From the NCBI GenBank assembly GCA_003574785.1, contig QORU01000026.1:1-64000 (forward strand): a DNA stretch of 64,000 bases, read 5' to 3'. This document shows, piece after piece, positions 1-7,527 of the stretch. Positions within the stretch are counted from its first letter, which is position 1. Every line of letters begins with the position of its first letter. Below the pieces are notes generated by a model. It did not search any database, was not told the DNA's origin, and saw only the letters and a list, made by a program, of their open reading frames with translations. The position numbers were made by a program, and so were the translations under genes. The stretch is from Taklimakanibacter deserti. Its GTDB lineage: Bacteria; Pseudomonadota; Alphaproteobacteria; Rhizobiales; Aestuariivirgaceae.

Positions 1-70
1 CTCTGTGCACCTCCACCAAACAGAAGGAGTAAAATGTGGGAAAAAGTGACCTTGACAAAAAGCCCCATAC

Positions 71-206
71 AAGGTGGCCGAAGGCCGGATGAGGGCTCTT
101 TCGTAACAATGTGCTCAAATCTCGACGAGAATCCCTCGCTGAGACAAAGAGCCCTCACCCGCCCTTCGGGCACCCTCTCCCATTGCTTCGCAACGGGAGA
201 GGGGGA
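71..206 (+). repeat. RIME-like mosaic palindromic repeat, copy A
   Basis: Two palindrome-rich modules flank a variable spacer. Internal arms GAGGGCTCTTT (91-101) and AAAGAGCCCTC (146-156) face each other, and the right module carries CCCTCTCCC/GGGAGAGGG arms. A second copy lies inverted at 5222-5384 with both modules closely matched and a diverged spacer. The architecture (about 100-150 bp, two large palindromes, intergenic) matches what is known of rhizobial intergenic mosaic elements; the family name is by resemblance only. It lies just downstream of the binding-protein gene stop, so on the minus strand it could also act as a 3' hairpin. Confidence 0.8.
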
Positions 207-229
207 AGGACTGGAGAGGGCTCGCCTAT

Positions 230-1336
230 TTAGAAATCGAATTGGCCGACATTCTCCTTGGTGAAGACGAAGGGCGCGCCGAGCAGGATCTCCGAGCCGT
301 TGATGACCTGGAGATCGCCAAGCTTGCCGGCCTTGACCGAGGTGGCGCCGGCCTTCAGATCGCCATCGGCGACGGCGCGCAGCACATGCATCGCGGCGTA
401 GCCTAGATCGACCGGGTTCCACAGCACCACCGACTTGACGCAGTCCTTCTCGACATAGGGCTTCATCGCATTGGGCGTGGCGAGGCCGACCACCGCGATC
501 GTGCCGCACTTGTTCGCCTGCGTGACCGCTTCGGCGGAAGCCGGTGTCGCGACGCTGGTCATGCCGAAGATGCCTTTCAGCTCATCGCCATGCTTGTTGA
601 TCAGCGTCGTCGCCTGGTTGAAGGACAGCACATTGTCTTCCTGCGCCTCGACCGTCTCCAGCCATTTCATCTTGGGATGGCACTTCTCGGCATAGGCCCC
701 CATCTCGGCGATCCAGCGCGCCTGGTTCGGCGTGGTGAAGGTCGAGGTGACGATGGCGAAAGCGCCCTCCTCGCCGATCTCCTTGGCCATGTTGTCGACC
801 ATCGCCTTGGCGATGCCGTTGAACTCGGCCTGGTTGACGAACCACTGGCGGGCCGAGGGCTCGGAATTCGCGTCATAGCCCACGACATTGATGCCCTTGC
901 TCAGCGCCTTCTTCAACACCGGGGCGATCGCGACGGGATCGTTGGCGGCGAACAATATGCCGTCGACGCCGCTCGTTATGTAATTGTCGATGAAGGTGAT
1001 CTGCTGGTCGATATTGGCCTGGGTCGGACCGTCGGTCTTGGCATCGACATTGCCGAGCTCCTTGGCCGCATCGGCGATGCCCTTCGAGGTGGCGTTGAAA
1101 TAGCCGATGCCGATGAGCTTCGGTATATCGACGACGGTGATCTTCTTGCCCTTGCGGTCGGGGGCGCCGGTCGGCTCGCCGCCGTCATAGGGCTTGGCCA
1201 CGGCGGCACCGGGCGTGCCGTCGCAGGCCAAGGGATTGGTCGGCAAATCGTCGCCCCCGGTCCAGGCCGAGGCGGCAAATGCGCTCCCCGTCATGGCGGT
1301 CAAGGCGACAGCGGCAATCAATGTCTTGTGTATCAT
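230..1336 (-). CDS. Sugar ABC transporter substrate-binding protein, RhaS/LsrB type
   Basis: Periplasmic binding protein (368 residues) of the Peripla_BP_4 family, last gene of the leftward ABC operon. The start at 1336 has AAGGAG eight bases upstream and gives a clear signal peptide (MIHKTLIAAVALTAMTGSAFA); the open frame extends further upstream, but that stretch lacks a ribosome site. The mature protein carries PKLIGIGYF near its start and ends in PFVFTKENVGQFDF, both like the autoinducer-2 receptor LsrB and rhamnose-binding RhaS. At the place where LsrB has its Asp-Gln ligand pair this protein reads TTPNQARW, so a deoxysugar such as rhamnose is more likely than AI-2. That ligand argument is inference from memory of the family. 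Confidence 0.88.
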   Translation of the reverse strand: MIHKTLIAAVALTAMTGSAFAASAWTGGDDLPTNPLACDGTPGAAVAKPYDGGEPTGAPDRKGKKITVVDIPKLIGIGYFNATSKGIADAAKELGNVDAKTDGPTQANIDQQITFIDNYITSGVDGILFAANDPVAIAPVLKKALSKGINVVGYDANSEPSARQWFVNQAEFNGIAKAMVDNMAKEIGEEGAFAIVTSTFTTPNQARWIAEMGAYAEKCHPKMKWLETVEAQEDNVLSFNQATTLINKHGDELKGIFGMTSVATPASAEAVTQANKCGTIAVVGLATPNAMKPYVEKDCVKSVVLWNPVDLGYAAMHVLRAVADGDLKAGATSVKAGKLGDLQVINGSEILLGAPFVFTKENVGQFDF

Positions 1337-1409
1337 GTCATGCTCCTTGCGCTTCACATCCGGACCTTGATTCTGCTGACGGCCCTGAGATCCGGACTCT
1401 CCCTTTTGG

Positions 1410-2363
1410 TCAACCGTCTGCATCCTTGCGAAACATATTGCTGATGAGGATCGTGCCGATGAGCACGGCGCCGATCACCACGATGGTGCCGTCGCCCTTG
1501 ACGCCGGCGAGGGCAAGCCCGTTCTTCAGCGCCTGCATCAGGACGAGGCCGAGCAGCGTGCCGATGATCGTGCCGCGCCCGCCGAAGATGCTGGTGCCGC
1601 CCAAGACCACGGCGGTGATGACGTCAAGCTCGAGCCCGGTGCCCATGTCGGAGCGCGTGGTCGAGACTCGCGACACGAAGATCACCGCGGCGAGCCCGGC
1701 GATGAGGCCCGAGGCCGTATATATAAGAAGCAGCGTGCGATCGACGCTGAGGCCCGAAAAGCGCGAGGCGACGGCGTTGGAGCCGATCGCATAGGTGGCG
1801 CGCCCGAAGGTCGAGAGGCCGAGGATGATGGCGGCGATGAAAGCGAGGATGGCGAAGACCCACAATTGCGTGGGCACGCCCAGGAACTCACCCTGGCCCA
1901 GCGCGAAGAACCAGTCGGGATAGCCTCGCACCGAGCGCGCCTGGCTGATGCCCTCGGCGAGGCCGCGATAAAGCGCGAGCGTCGCCAGCGTCGCGATGAG
2001 CGGCGGCACGCCGAAGCGGGTGATGATGAGGCCGTTGACGAGGCCCGCCACCCCGCCGACGACGATGCCGAGCACCATGGCGAGCGGCAGCGGCAGGCCG
2101 AGCTTCTGCCAGAACACGCCGAGCAATATGGCGACGAGTCCCAGGATCGAGCCGACCGAGAGATCGATGCCGCCGGTGACGATGACGAAGGTCATGGCGA
2201 GCGCCACGAGGCCGACCTCGGCCATGAGCCGCCCCTGATTGAGCAGGTTGTCGGCGGTGAAGAAGCGGTCGGACTGGAAGGCGAGGATGACGAGCGCCGC
2301 GATGAGCAGGACGCCCAGGATCGCCTCGTGCCGCAGCAGCAATGATCGCAATGCGGCGGTCAT
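1410..2363 (-). CDS. Sugar ABC transporter permease 2 (RhaQ/LsrD-like)
   Basis: Inner-membrane permease of the BPD_transp_2 (monosaccharide, RbsC-like) family, 317 residues. It is built of long hydrophobic segments, with the conserved cytoplasmic region GGIDLSVGSILGLVAI near residues 65-80 and a Gly-rich VVLGGTSIFGGRGTIIGTLLG segment towards the C-terminus, both diagnostic for the family. The start at 2363 overlaps the stop of the preceding permease as ATGA, so translational coupling decides the start over the longer open frame. It pairs with the neighbouring permease and the double ATPase to form the transporter. A 73-bp gap separates it from the binding-protein gene, which has its own strong ribosome site. 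Confidence 0.9.
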   Translation of the reverse strand: MTAALRSLLLRHEAILGVLLIAALVILAFQSDRFFTADNLLNQGRLMAEVGLVALAMTFVIVTGGIDLSVGSILGLVAILLGVFWQKLGLPLPLAMVLGIVVGGVAGLVNGLIITRFGVPPLIATLATLALYRGLAEGISQARSVRGYPDWFFALGQGEFLGVPTQLWVFAILAFIAAIILGLSTFGRATYAIGSNAVASRFSGLSVDRTLLLIYTASGLIAGLAAVIFVSRVSTTRSDMGTGLELDVITAVVLGGTSIFGGRGTIIGTLLGLVLMQALKNGLALAGVKGDGTIVVIGAVLIGTILISNMFRKDADG

Positions 2364-3343
2364 GGGACGAGGCTCCGGCGCCGCCGCGCCATGTCGGCGA
2401 GCACGGTGGCGAGGATCAGGAGGCCCAGCACCGCGCGCAGCCAATAGGCCGACACATTGAGGAAGATCAGCGCCGAGCCGATGCAGGCGAAGAGGATGGC
2501 GGCGAGCGTCGAGCCGATCACCGTGCCGGTGCCGCCGAGGATCGAGACGCCGCCGATCACCGCCGCGGTGATGACGGTGAGTTCGAGATTGGGCGGCACG
2601 GTCGACTGGATGACCTGCAATTGCGTGGCGAAGAGCAAGGCCGCGATGCCGGCGAACAACCCGTGCAGCGCGAAGACGAGGACGCAGGTGCGCTCAGGGG
2701 AAAGCCCCGAGGCGCGCGCCGCTTCGGCATTGCCGCCGACCGCATAGATCGAGCGCCCCATCGCCGAATAGCGCATCCACAGCGCCATGACGATGGTGAG
2801 GATCACCATGAAGTAGACCGGCGCCGGAATGCCGAAGAGCCGCGCCTGGGCGATGAAGAATCCGGGCGGCATGCCGGTGATCCAGGTGCCGCCGGTCAGG
2901 CTGATGAGCCCGCCTTTGAGGATCGACAGCATGCCGAGCGATGCGACGATCGAGGGCACGCGCATATAGGCGATGAGCGCGCCGAGGAAAGTGTTGATGA
3001 CGATGCCGACCAGGATCGGGACGATCCACGCGACCCAGATCGGATAGCCCTGGACCGCGAGCGTCCCGGCGATGGTGGCGAGCACGCCGATAAGCGAGCC
3101 GACCGAGACGTCGATATGGCCGGAGATGATGACCATCGCCATGCCGATCGCCGCCACCGCGATATAGGCATTGCCGGAAAAGATGCTGGTGAGGTTGGTG
3201 TCGGAGAGGAAGCGCGGATTGTAGAGGCCGACGACGATGAACAGCACCACGATGGCGGCGAGGACGACGATCTCCTGGCCATAGGCTTCGAAGAGACGCG
3301 CGAAATAGGCGGGGCGGCGCCGCGGCAGGGCGATGTCGCTCAT
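2360..3343 (-). CDS. Sugar ABC transporter permease 1 (RhaP/LsrC-like)
   Basis: Inner-membrane permease, 327 residues, BPD_transp_2 family. Visible family marks are the ISGHIDVSVGSLIGVLATIAG segment and the late AAVIGGVSILGGTGTVIGSTL segment, close in pattern to its partner encoded downstream. The start MSDIALPRRRPAYFARLFEAYGQE at 3343 overlaps the ATPase stop by 4 bp (ATGA) and its own stop overlaps the next permease in the same way, so the three genes are tightly coupled. The long N-terminal extension of the open frame is Arg/His/Gly-rich and is out-of-frame ATPase sequence, so it was excluded. Likely forms a heterodimeric channel with the second permease. Confidence 0.9.
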   Translation of the reverse strand: MSDIALPRRRPAYFARLFEAYGQEIVVLAAIVVLFIVVGLYNPRFLSDTNLTSIFSGNAYIAVAAIGMAMVIISGHIDVSVGSLIGVLATIAGTLAVQGYPIWVAWIVPILVGIVINTFLGALIAYMRVPSIVASLGMLSILKGGLISLTGGTWITGMPPGFFIAQARLFGIPAPVYFMVILTIVMALWMRYSAMGRSIYAVGGNAEAARASGLSPERTCVLVFALHGLFAGIAALLFATQLQVIQSTVPPNLELTVITAAVIGGVSILGGTGTVIGSTLAAILFACIGSALIFLNVSAYWLRAVLGLLILATVLADMARRRRSLVP

Positions 3344-4845
3344 GCCGCCTCCTCCGCTTGCGCCAGCGTCATGGCGGCGCCGACCGTTTCGGCCGTGGCA
3401 TCCTCGCGCGCGATCTCGGCGACGATGCGCCCGCCATTCATCACCAGCACCCGGTCGCTCATGCCGAGCACTTCCGGCAGTTCGCTCGAGATCATCAGGA
3501 TGGCGAGGCCGCTTTGCGCCAGCTTCGACATGAGCGCATGGATCTCCGACTTGGCGCCGACATCGATGCCGCGCGTCGGCTCGTCCATGATGAGGATCCG
3601 GGGCTCGGCCGCGAGCCACTTGGCGAGGACGACCTTCTGCTGGTTGCCGCCCGAGAGCTGGCGCGCCGCTTGTCCAGGCCCCCGCGCCCTGATCCCCAGG
3701 CGCTTGATGAAATCGCGCGCCAGCCGGTCTTCCTTGCCGCGATCGACGATCAATGCGCGCGCCAGCTTCTTGAGCACGGTGAGCGAGATGTTCTCGGCAA
3801 TGGTCTGCGGCCTGACCAGGCCCTGCAGGCCGCGGTCCTCCGGCACATAGGCGATGCCGAGATCGCGCGCCTGGCTCGGCGACTTGATATGGACTGGCTT
3901 GCCGTCGATGAGGATCTCGCCCGACGTCTTGGGCGTGATGCCGAAGATGGTGAGCGCCGTCTCGGTGCGCCCCGAGCCGACGAGGCCGGCAATGCCGACG
4001 ATCTCGCCGGCGCGCAAGGTGAAGGAGACATTGCGCACCCCCTTGCCATGCGACACGTCGCGAAGCTCGAGCCGCGGCGGCCCGATCTTCGCCTCTTCCT
4101 TGGGGAAGAGCTGGTCGATCGAGCGCCCGACCATCATCGCGACCAGCGAGCGCTCGCTGACGTCCTTGATATCCTTCGTGCCGACATGGTTGCCGTCGCG
4201 CAGGACCGTCACCCGGTCGGCGAGCGCGAAGATCTCCGGCAGCTTGTGGCTGACATAGACGATGCCGACACCCCTGTCGCGCAAGCGCCGGATGATGGTC
4301 ATCAATTGCTGGACGTCGGCTTCGGCGAGCGACGCGGTGGGCTCGTCCATGATGACGACGCGGGCATTCTGCGACAGCGCCTTGGCGATCTCGATGCGCT
4401 GCCGGTTGGCGACCGACAGGGATCCGACCTTGGTATCGACATCGAGATGATGCGAATCGAGATCGTCCAGGAGTTGCCGCGAGCGCTCGCGCATCTGCGC
4501 CCAGTCGAGGCCGCCCCAGCGATTGCGCGGCGCGTGATTGAGGAAGATGTTCTCGGCGACCGAGAGCTCGGGGAAGAGAAGCAGTTCCTGATAGACGATG
4601 GCGATGCCGGCTTTCACCGCCTGGCCGGGATTGGCGAATTTCACCTGATCGCCGCCGATCCGGATCTCGCCTTCATCGGGCGCATGCACCCCGGCGATGA
4701 TCTTGATGAGGGTCGACTTGCCCGCACCATTCTCGCCCAAGAGCGCATGCACCTCGCCCGGCCTGACGTCGAAATCGACCGCATTGAGGACGCGCACGCC
4801 GACGAAGGATTTGGAGATGTTTTTGAGCTCGACCAGCGCGGTCAT
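3340..4845 (-). CDS. Sugar ABC transporter ATP-binding protein, two nucleotide-binding domains (RhaT/LsrA/RbsA type)
   Basis: A 501-residue tandem ATPase that powers the transporter at the cytoplasmic face. The first domain shows Walker A GENGAGKST (about residues 38-46), signature SVANRQRIEIAKALS and Walker B VVIMDEPTAS. The second, in the C-terminal half, has a degenerate P-loop (GLVGSGRTE) as usual for this family, signature LSGGNQQKVVLAKWL and Walker B ILIMDEPTRGIDVGAKSEIH. Length and domain order match RbsA/RhaT/LsrA proteins. It is first in the operon, 559 bp from the divergent DeoR-family gene, which points to that regulator as the operon's repressor. Confidence 0.93.
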   Translation of the reverse strand: MTALVELKNISKSFVGVRVLNAVDFDVRPGEVHALLGENGAGKSTLIKIIAGVHAPDEGEIRIGGDQVKFANPGQAVKAGIAIVYQELLLFPELSVAENIFLNHAPRNRWGGLDWAQMRERSRQLLDDLDSHHLDVDTKVGSLSVANRQRIEIAKALSQNARVVIMDEPTASLAEADVQQLMTIIRRLRDRGVGIVYVSHKLPEIFALADRVTVLRDGNHVGTKDIKDVSERSLVAMMVGRSIDQLFPKEEAKIGPPRLELRDVSHGKGVRNVSFTLRAGEIVGIAGLVGSGRTETALTIFGITPKTSGEILIDGKPVHIKSPSQARDLGIAYVPEDRGLQGLVRPQTIAENISLTVLKKLARALIVDRGKEDRLARDFIKRLGIRARGPGQAARQLSGGNQQKVVLAKWLAAEPRILIMDEPTRGIDVGAKSEIHALMSKLAQSGLAILMISSELPEVLGMSDRVLVMNGGRIVAEIAREDATAETVGAAMTLAQAEEAA

Positions 4846-5221
4846 GGCGGGTTTCTCCGCCCAGCGCAGCCATGATCACAGTGAGCGAGATTAATCAACT
4901 CTCTCAGGTCGGGAGCCGGGAATGCGATCGGGGCGATCCCGCAGAATGCTTTCCGGGAAATACCGCCAATGCAGTCCATCCGCATCTTCCTCCCACCCGG
5001 ATATGTCCGTTTTTATTGATTTCCCGCGGGGCTATCCGGCGCCGCCGCAGAGGGCTTCGAGACCAGGCTTGCCATTGCCTGAGGGCCTCATCATGATTAA
5101 GATTGAACAATGATGAGCAATTATGGTCAAGCCATGAATCGCAATCATCTGACAAATAAGCGTGAGTGCACGCTCACGCCTGTGATCATCGCTGATCAAA
5201 CTTGCGGCCCTCCCCAGGTTT
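4846..5221. promoter_or_regulatory. Divergent control region between sugar ABC operon and deoR-type gene
   Basis: Non-coding part of a 559-bp gap between divergent genes; no credible ORF was found. Two inverted repeats stand out in an AT-richer patch: CTCATCAT (5087-5094) with ATGATGAG (5110-5117), perfect 8-bp arms 15 bp apart, and GCGTGAG (5160-5166) with CTCACGC (5173-5179), perfect 7-bp arms 6 bp apart. Either could be the operator of the divergent DeoR-family protein. The remainder of the gap (5222-5384) is taken by a repeat element, so the regulator's own promoter is either inside the repeat or upstream of it. Confidence 0.5.
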
Positions 5222-5384
5222 CCCCCTCTCCCGTTGCGCAGCAATGGGAGAGGGTGCCCGAAGGGCGGGTGAGGGCTCTTTGTCTCAGCAAGGAGTGCTC
5301 TCCGAGATCAGAGCACACTGCACGAAAGAGCCCTCATCCGGCCTGTCGGCCACCTTCTCCCACGCTGCGCGCGGGAGAAGGGGC
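5222..5384 (-). repeat. RIME-like mosaic palindromic repeat, copy B (inverted relative to copy A)
   Basis: Reverse-complement match of the 71-206 element: GAGGGCTCTTT at 5271-5281 and AAAGAGCCCTC at 5325-5335, outer palindromes CCCTCTCCCGTTGCG/GCAATGGGAGAGGG and CTTCTCCC/GGGAGAAG. The spacer between modules is the diverged part. It ends about 20 bases before the ATG of the DeoR-family gene and would put strong hairpins into that gene's leader. Confidence 0.8.
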
Positions 5385-5404
5385 AACTTTCCAGCAGCAC
5401 CATC

Positions 5405-6229
5405 ATGGATGAGAGCGAACGTCACCGTCTCATCCTCGATGCGCTGAAGGAGCGGCCTTTCGCGACGGTGAAGGACCTGCTCGACGTCCTGAGAGTGTCG
5501 CCCGCCACCATTCGCCGCGACATCGCCAAGCTGCATGCGGCGGGCAATGTGCGCAAGGTCTTCGGCGGCATTGCCTCAGGCCTGCATGATTCATCGCCCG
5601 AGCGTCTGGCCGCGCGCCCCTTCGAGGAGAACCGCATGCTGGCGGTCGATGCCAAGCGCGCCATTGCGCGCGAGGCCGAAGCCCTGGTGCGCGACGGCGA
5701 CGCCCTCATCATCCATGGCGGCACCACCTGCTATCTCTTCGCGCTCAGGCTCGCGCGCCGCAATGTGAAGATCTACACCAACTCCATGCCGCTCGCGGCG
5801 CGCCTGTGGGAGGACGGCTCCTGTCATTTGACCCTTGCCGGCGGCGAGCTCTATCGCGAGCCCGGCATCATCTATGCGCAAGGCTCGGGCCCGCCCGATT
5901 TCTATGCCTCGAAATTGTTCCTCGGCGCGCAAGGCATCGGTCCCAACGGCATCATGGAATCGCATCCTTTGATCGCGCGCGAGTCGGAGCGACTGCTGTC
6001 CCGCGCCGATGAATTGGTGCTCCTCGCCGACAGCCGCAAATTCGCGATCCGCACCCGCTATAGCGTCCTGCCGCTGTCGCGCATCTCGACTCTCATCACC
6101 GATGACGGCCTGTCGGGCGAGCATGCCAGGATGCTGGAAGACGCCGGCATCCGCACCATCATCGCCAAGGTCGGCAAGGATGATACCCTCGCCCCGCGCA
6201 GCGGGGAGAGGGAGGGGCCCGGTGCGTAG
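5405..6229 (+). CDS. DeoR/GlpR-family transcriptional regulator
   Basis: Cytoplasmic sugar-responsive repressor of 274 residues. The N-terminal HTH_DeoR (about residues 5-60) includes the hallmark VSPATIRRDIAKLHAAGNVRKVFGG, followed by the DeoRC sensor domain with IHGGTTCYLFALRL (sugar-phosphate loop) and a GAQGIGPNGIMESHP segment. It is divergent from the sugar ABC operon, the usual arrangement for rhamnose-type uptake loci in rhizobia (rhaR next to rhaSTPQ), so it is the likely regulator of that operon. The last ~14 residues (DTLAPRSGEREGPGA) and the stop codon come from a palindromic repeat at 6185-6250, so the native C-terminus was probably replaced or extended. No clear Shine-Dalgarno precedes the ATG. 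Confidence 0.88.
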   Translation: MDESERHRLILDALKERPFATVKDLLDVLRVSPATIRRDIAKLHAAGNVRKVFGGIASGLHDSSPERLAARPFEENRMLAVDAKRAIAREAEALVRDGDALIIHGGTTCYLFALRLARRNVKIYTNSMPLAARLWEDGSCHLTLAGGELYREPGIIYAQGSGPPDFYASKLFLGAQGIGPNGIMESHPLIARESERLLSRADELVLLADSRKFAIRTRYSVLPLSRISTLITDDGLSGEHARMLEDAGIRTIIAKVGKDDTLAPRSGEREGPGA

Positions 6230-6250
6230 CACCGGGAGGGTGAGGGGCGC
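6185..6250. repeat. Palindromic intergenic repeat overlapping the deoR-type 3' end
   Basis: Two back-to-back hairpins: CCCCGC-gca-GCGGGG and GCCCGGTGC-gta-GCACCGGG, flanked by CCCTC and GAGGG. The composition resembles the modules at 71-206 and 5222-5384. It supplies the final codons of the regulator gene and lies between two convergent genes, so it may serve as a bidirectional terminator; no T-run follows. Confidence 0.65.
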
Positions 6251-6252
6251 CT

Positions 6253-7086
6253 TTACTTCTTCACTGGGATCCAGATCTCGAAGCCGCCGAGACCGGAATG
6301 GGGATCGAATTTCGCGTCATAGCGCTCGAAGCCCGGCGCGTCCGCGGCCTCGTATTCCGATTGCGGCAGCCAGCTGTTCCAGATGGCGTTCATCGTGCCG
6401 CGGATGGTCGAGATGTGCCCCTCATGGGCGAATACCGCATAGAGATGCTGCGGCACGCGCAATCGCGCGAAAGTCTTCGGCAGGTCGGAGAAATCGGCGA
6501 CTTCGACGCCGGTCATGTAATCCATATTGCCGCTGTCGTCGGTATTGTAGAAGACGCCATAGGCGACATTGCCGATCTGGCCGGGCACATGGCCGATATG
6601 CGGCTGGAACTGCTGCCATTGCGAGGGAATGGCGGCGCTCGACGCATGCGTATAGCGTTCGCTCAGTCCGGCGATGAGCAGGGTCTTGCCGGTTTCGATG
6701 CGCGGCGGCTTGAGGGCGTTGGGCGGTGTATCGTTCATGGCAATGGGCTCCACGAGTTGGACGATGTCGAGGATGCGCCCTCCCCGCAGCTGTTCCGGCG
6801 TCAGGCCGAACTGGTCGCGGAAGGCGCGGGTGAAGGCTTCGTGGGACCCATAGCCCGCCTCGAGAGCGACGGTGAGGATGTCGGGGGCACCGTGGCTGAG
6901 CTTCTTCGCCGCCTCGCTCAGGCGCCGCGCCTTGGCATAGGCAATGACCGACATGCCGGTCGCCGCCGCAAAAGCGCGCGTCATGTGATAGCGCGAGACG
7001 CCGCCGACCGCCGCTACCTCGTCGAGGGAAATGTCCTGGGCGAAGTGGCTTTCGACGAACCAGAGCGCTCTTTCCGCGGGATTCAT
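6253..7086 (-). CDS. AraC-family regulator with GyrI-like effector-binding domain
   Basis: A 277-residue transcription factor of the Rob/SoxS-like class. The N-terminal double HTH (about residues 1-105) shows DISLDEVAAVGGVSRYHMTRAF and LTVALEAGYGSHEAFTRAFRDQFGLTPEQ. The C-terminal GyrI-like/SRPBCC-type half ends in FERYDAKFDPHSGLGGFEIWIPVKK. The ATG at 7086 is preceded by GAGG at 6-bp spacing and is preferred to the GTG four codons upstream. Related proteins sense hydrophobic cations or drugs, but the effector here is unknown. It converges with the DeoR-type gene and stands alone, with no adjacent pump. Confidence 0.87.
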   Translation of the reverse strand: MNPAERALWFVESHFAQDISLDEVAAVGGVSRYHMTRAFAAATGMSVIAYAKARRLSEAAKKLSHGAPDILTVALEAGYGSHEAFTRAFRDQFGLTPEQLRGGRILDIVQLVEPIAMNDTPPNALKPPRIETGKTLLIAGLSERYTHASSAAIPSQWQQFQPHIGHVPGQIGNVAYGVFYNTDDSGNMDYMTGVEVADFSDLPKTFARLRVPQHLYAVFAHEGHISTIRGTMNAIWNSWLPQSEYEAADAPGFERYDAKFDPHSGLGGFEIWIPVKK

Positions 7087-7527
7087 GGCAATCCTCACAA
7101 AGCCTGGCCGGCATCATGCCCGCTGAGCCAAGCGCTTGTTTGACCGATATTGCGCTTTTCTTCCAATTCGACCCACCGCTTGTGCATCGCGGTCGAGGGC
7201 GATGGACCTTGGTCCAACTATATAGAGGCGTTGGGCGAAGGTTTAATGCCGGGAGGGTCCGCCGACGGGCGGGCAGGCCGGCAAGGGTCTCGACGATCAC
7301 CGAAAGAGAAGCTGACGACAATCCCCACTCGCATCGTCAGTGACGCATTGCTTCCGGGGCTGGGGGCAATGCCGGTCGCCGAGGCGCCTGCCGCGGAATC
7401 GGCGTTGGGCATGTATGGGCCCGGTTTCCGCCATGGCTTCGCCGGGCTCATGCCCGTGGCCCGGCGCCTTTTCGTGAGTTATCCTTGCGCCCGCTGTCGG
7501 GCATCCCGCCCTTGATGGACTTATCCG
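7087..7527. other. 441-bp intergenic region, no gene seen
   Basis: Separates the divergent AraC-type gene and DUF1254 gene. Open frames here have proline/arginine-rich or random-looking translations and no ribosome sites. The only structured element noted is CTGACGA (7312-7318) with TCGTCAG (7334-7340), perfect 7-bp arms 15 bp apart, a possible operator. Confidence 0.4.

Noticed and set aside
34..264. 76-codon frame with a good AAGGAG ribosome site at the left end
   Set aside because: Only the first ~13 codons precede the palindromic repeat; the rest translates the repeat and runs into the binding-protein gene in antisense. It may be a remnant start, not a gene.
2342..3850. Long plus-strand open frame (about 500 codons)
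   Set aside because: Antisense to permease and ATPase genes. Its Arg/Asp/His/Gly-rich product is typical of GC-rich antisense frames, and it has no family motif.
230..4845. Calling the operon lsrACDB (autoinducer-2 uptake)
   Set aside because: Gene order fits, but there is no LsrK, LsrF or LsrG, the regulator is DeoR-type and the AI-2 Asp-Gln pair is not visible in the binding protein.
3358..4875. Long plus-strand open frame opposite the ABC ATPase
   Set aside because: Antisense shadow; the minus-strand protein has full Walker and signature motifs.
5110..5447. Short frames in the deoR upstream region
   Set aside because: They translate through the palindromic repeat and overlap the regulator start out of frame.
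7150..7515. 121-codon frame in the AraC/DUF1254 gap
   Set aside because: No ribosome site and a composition typical of random GC-rich sequence.
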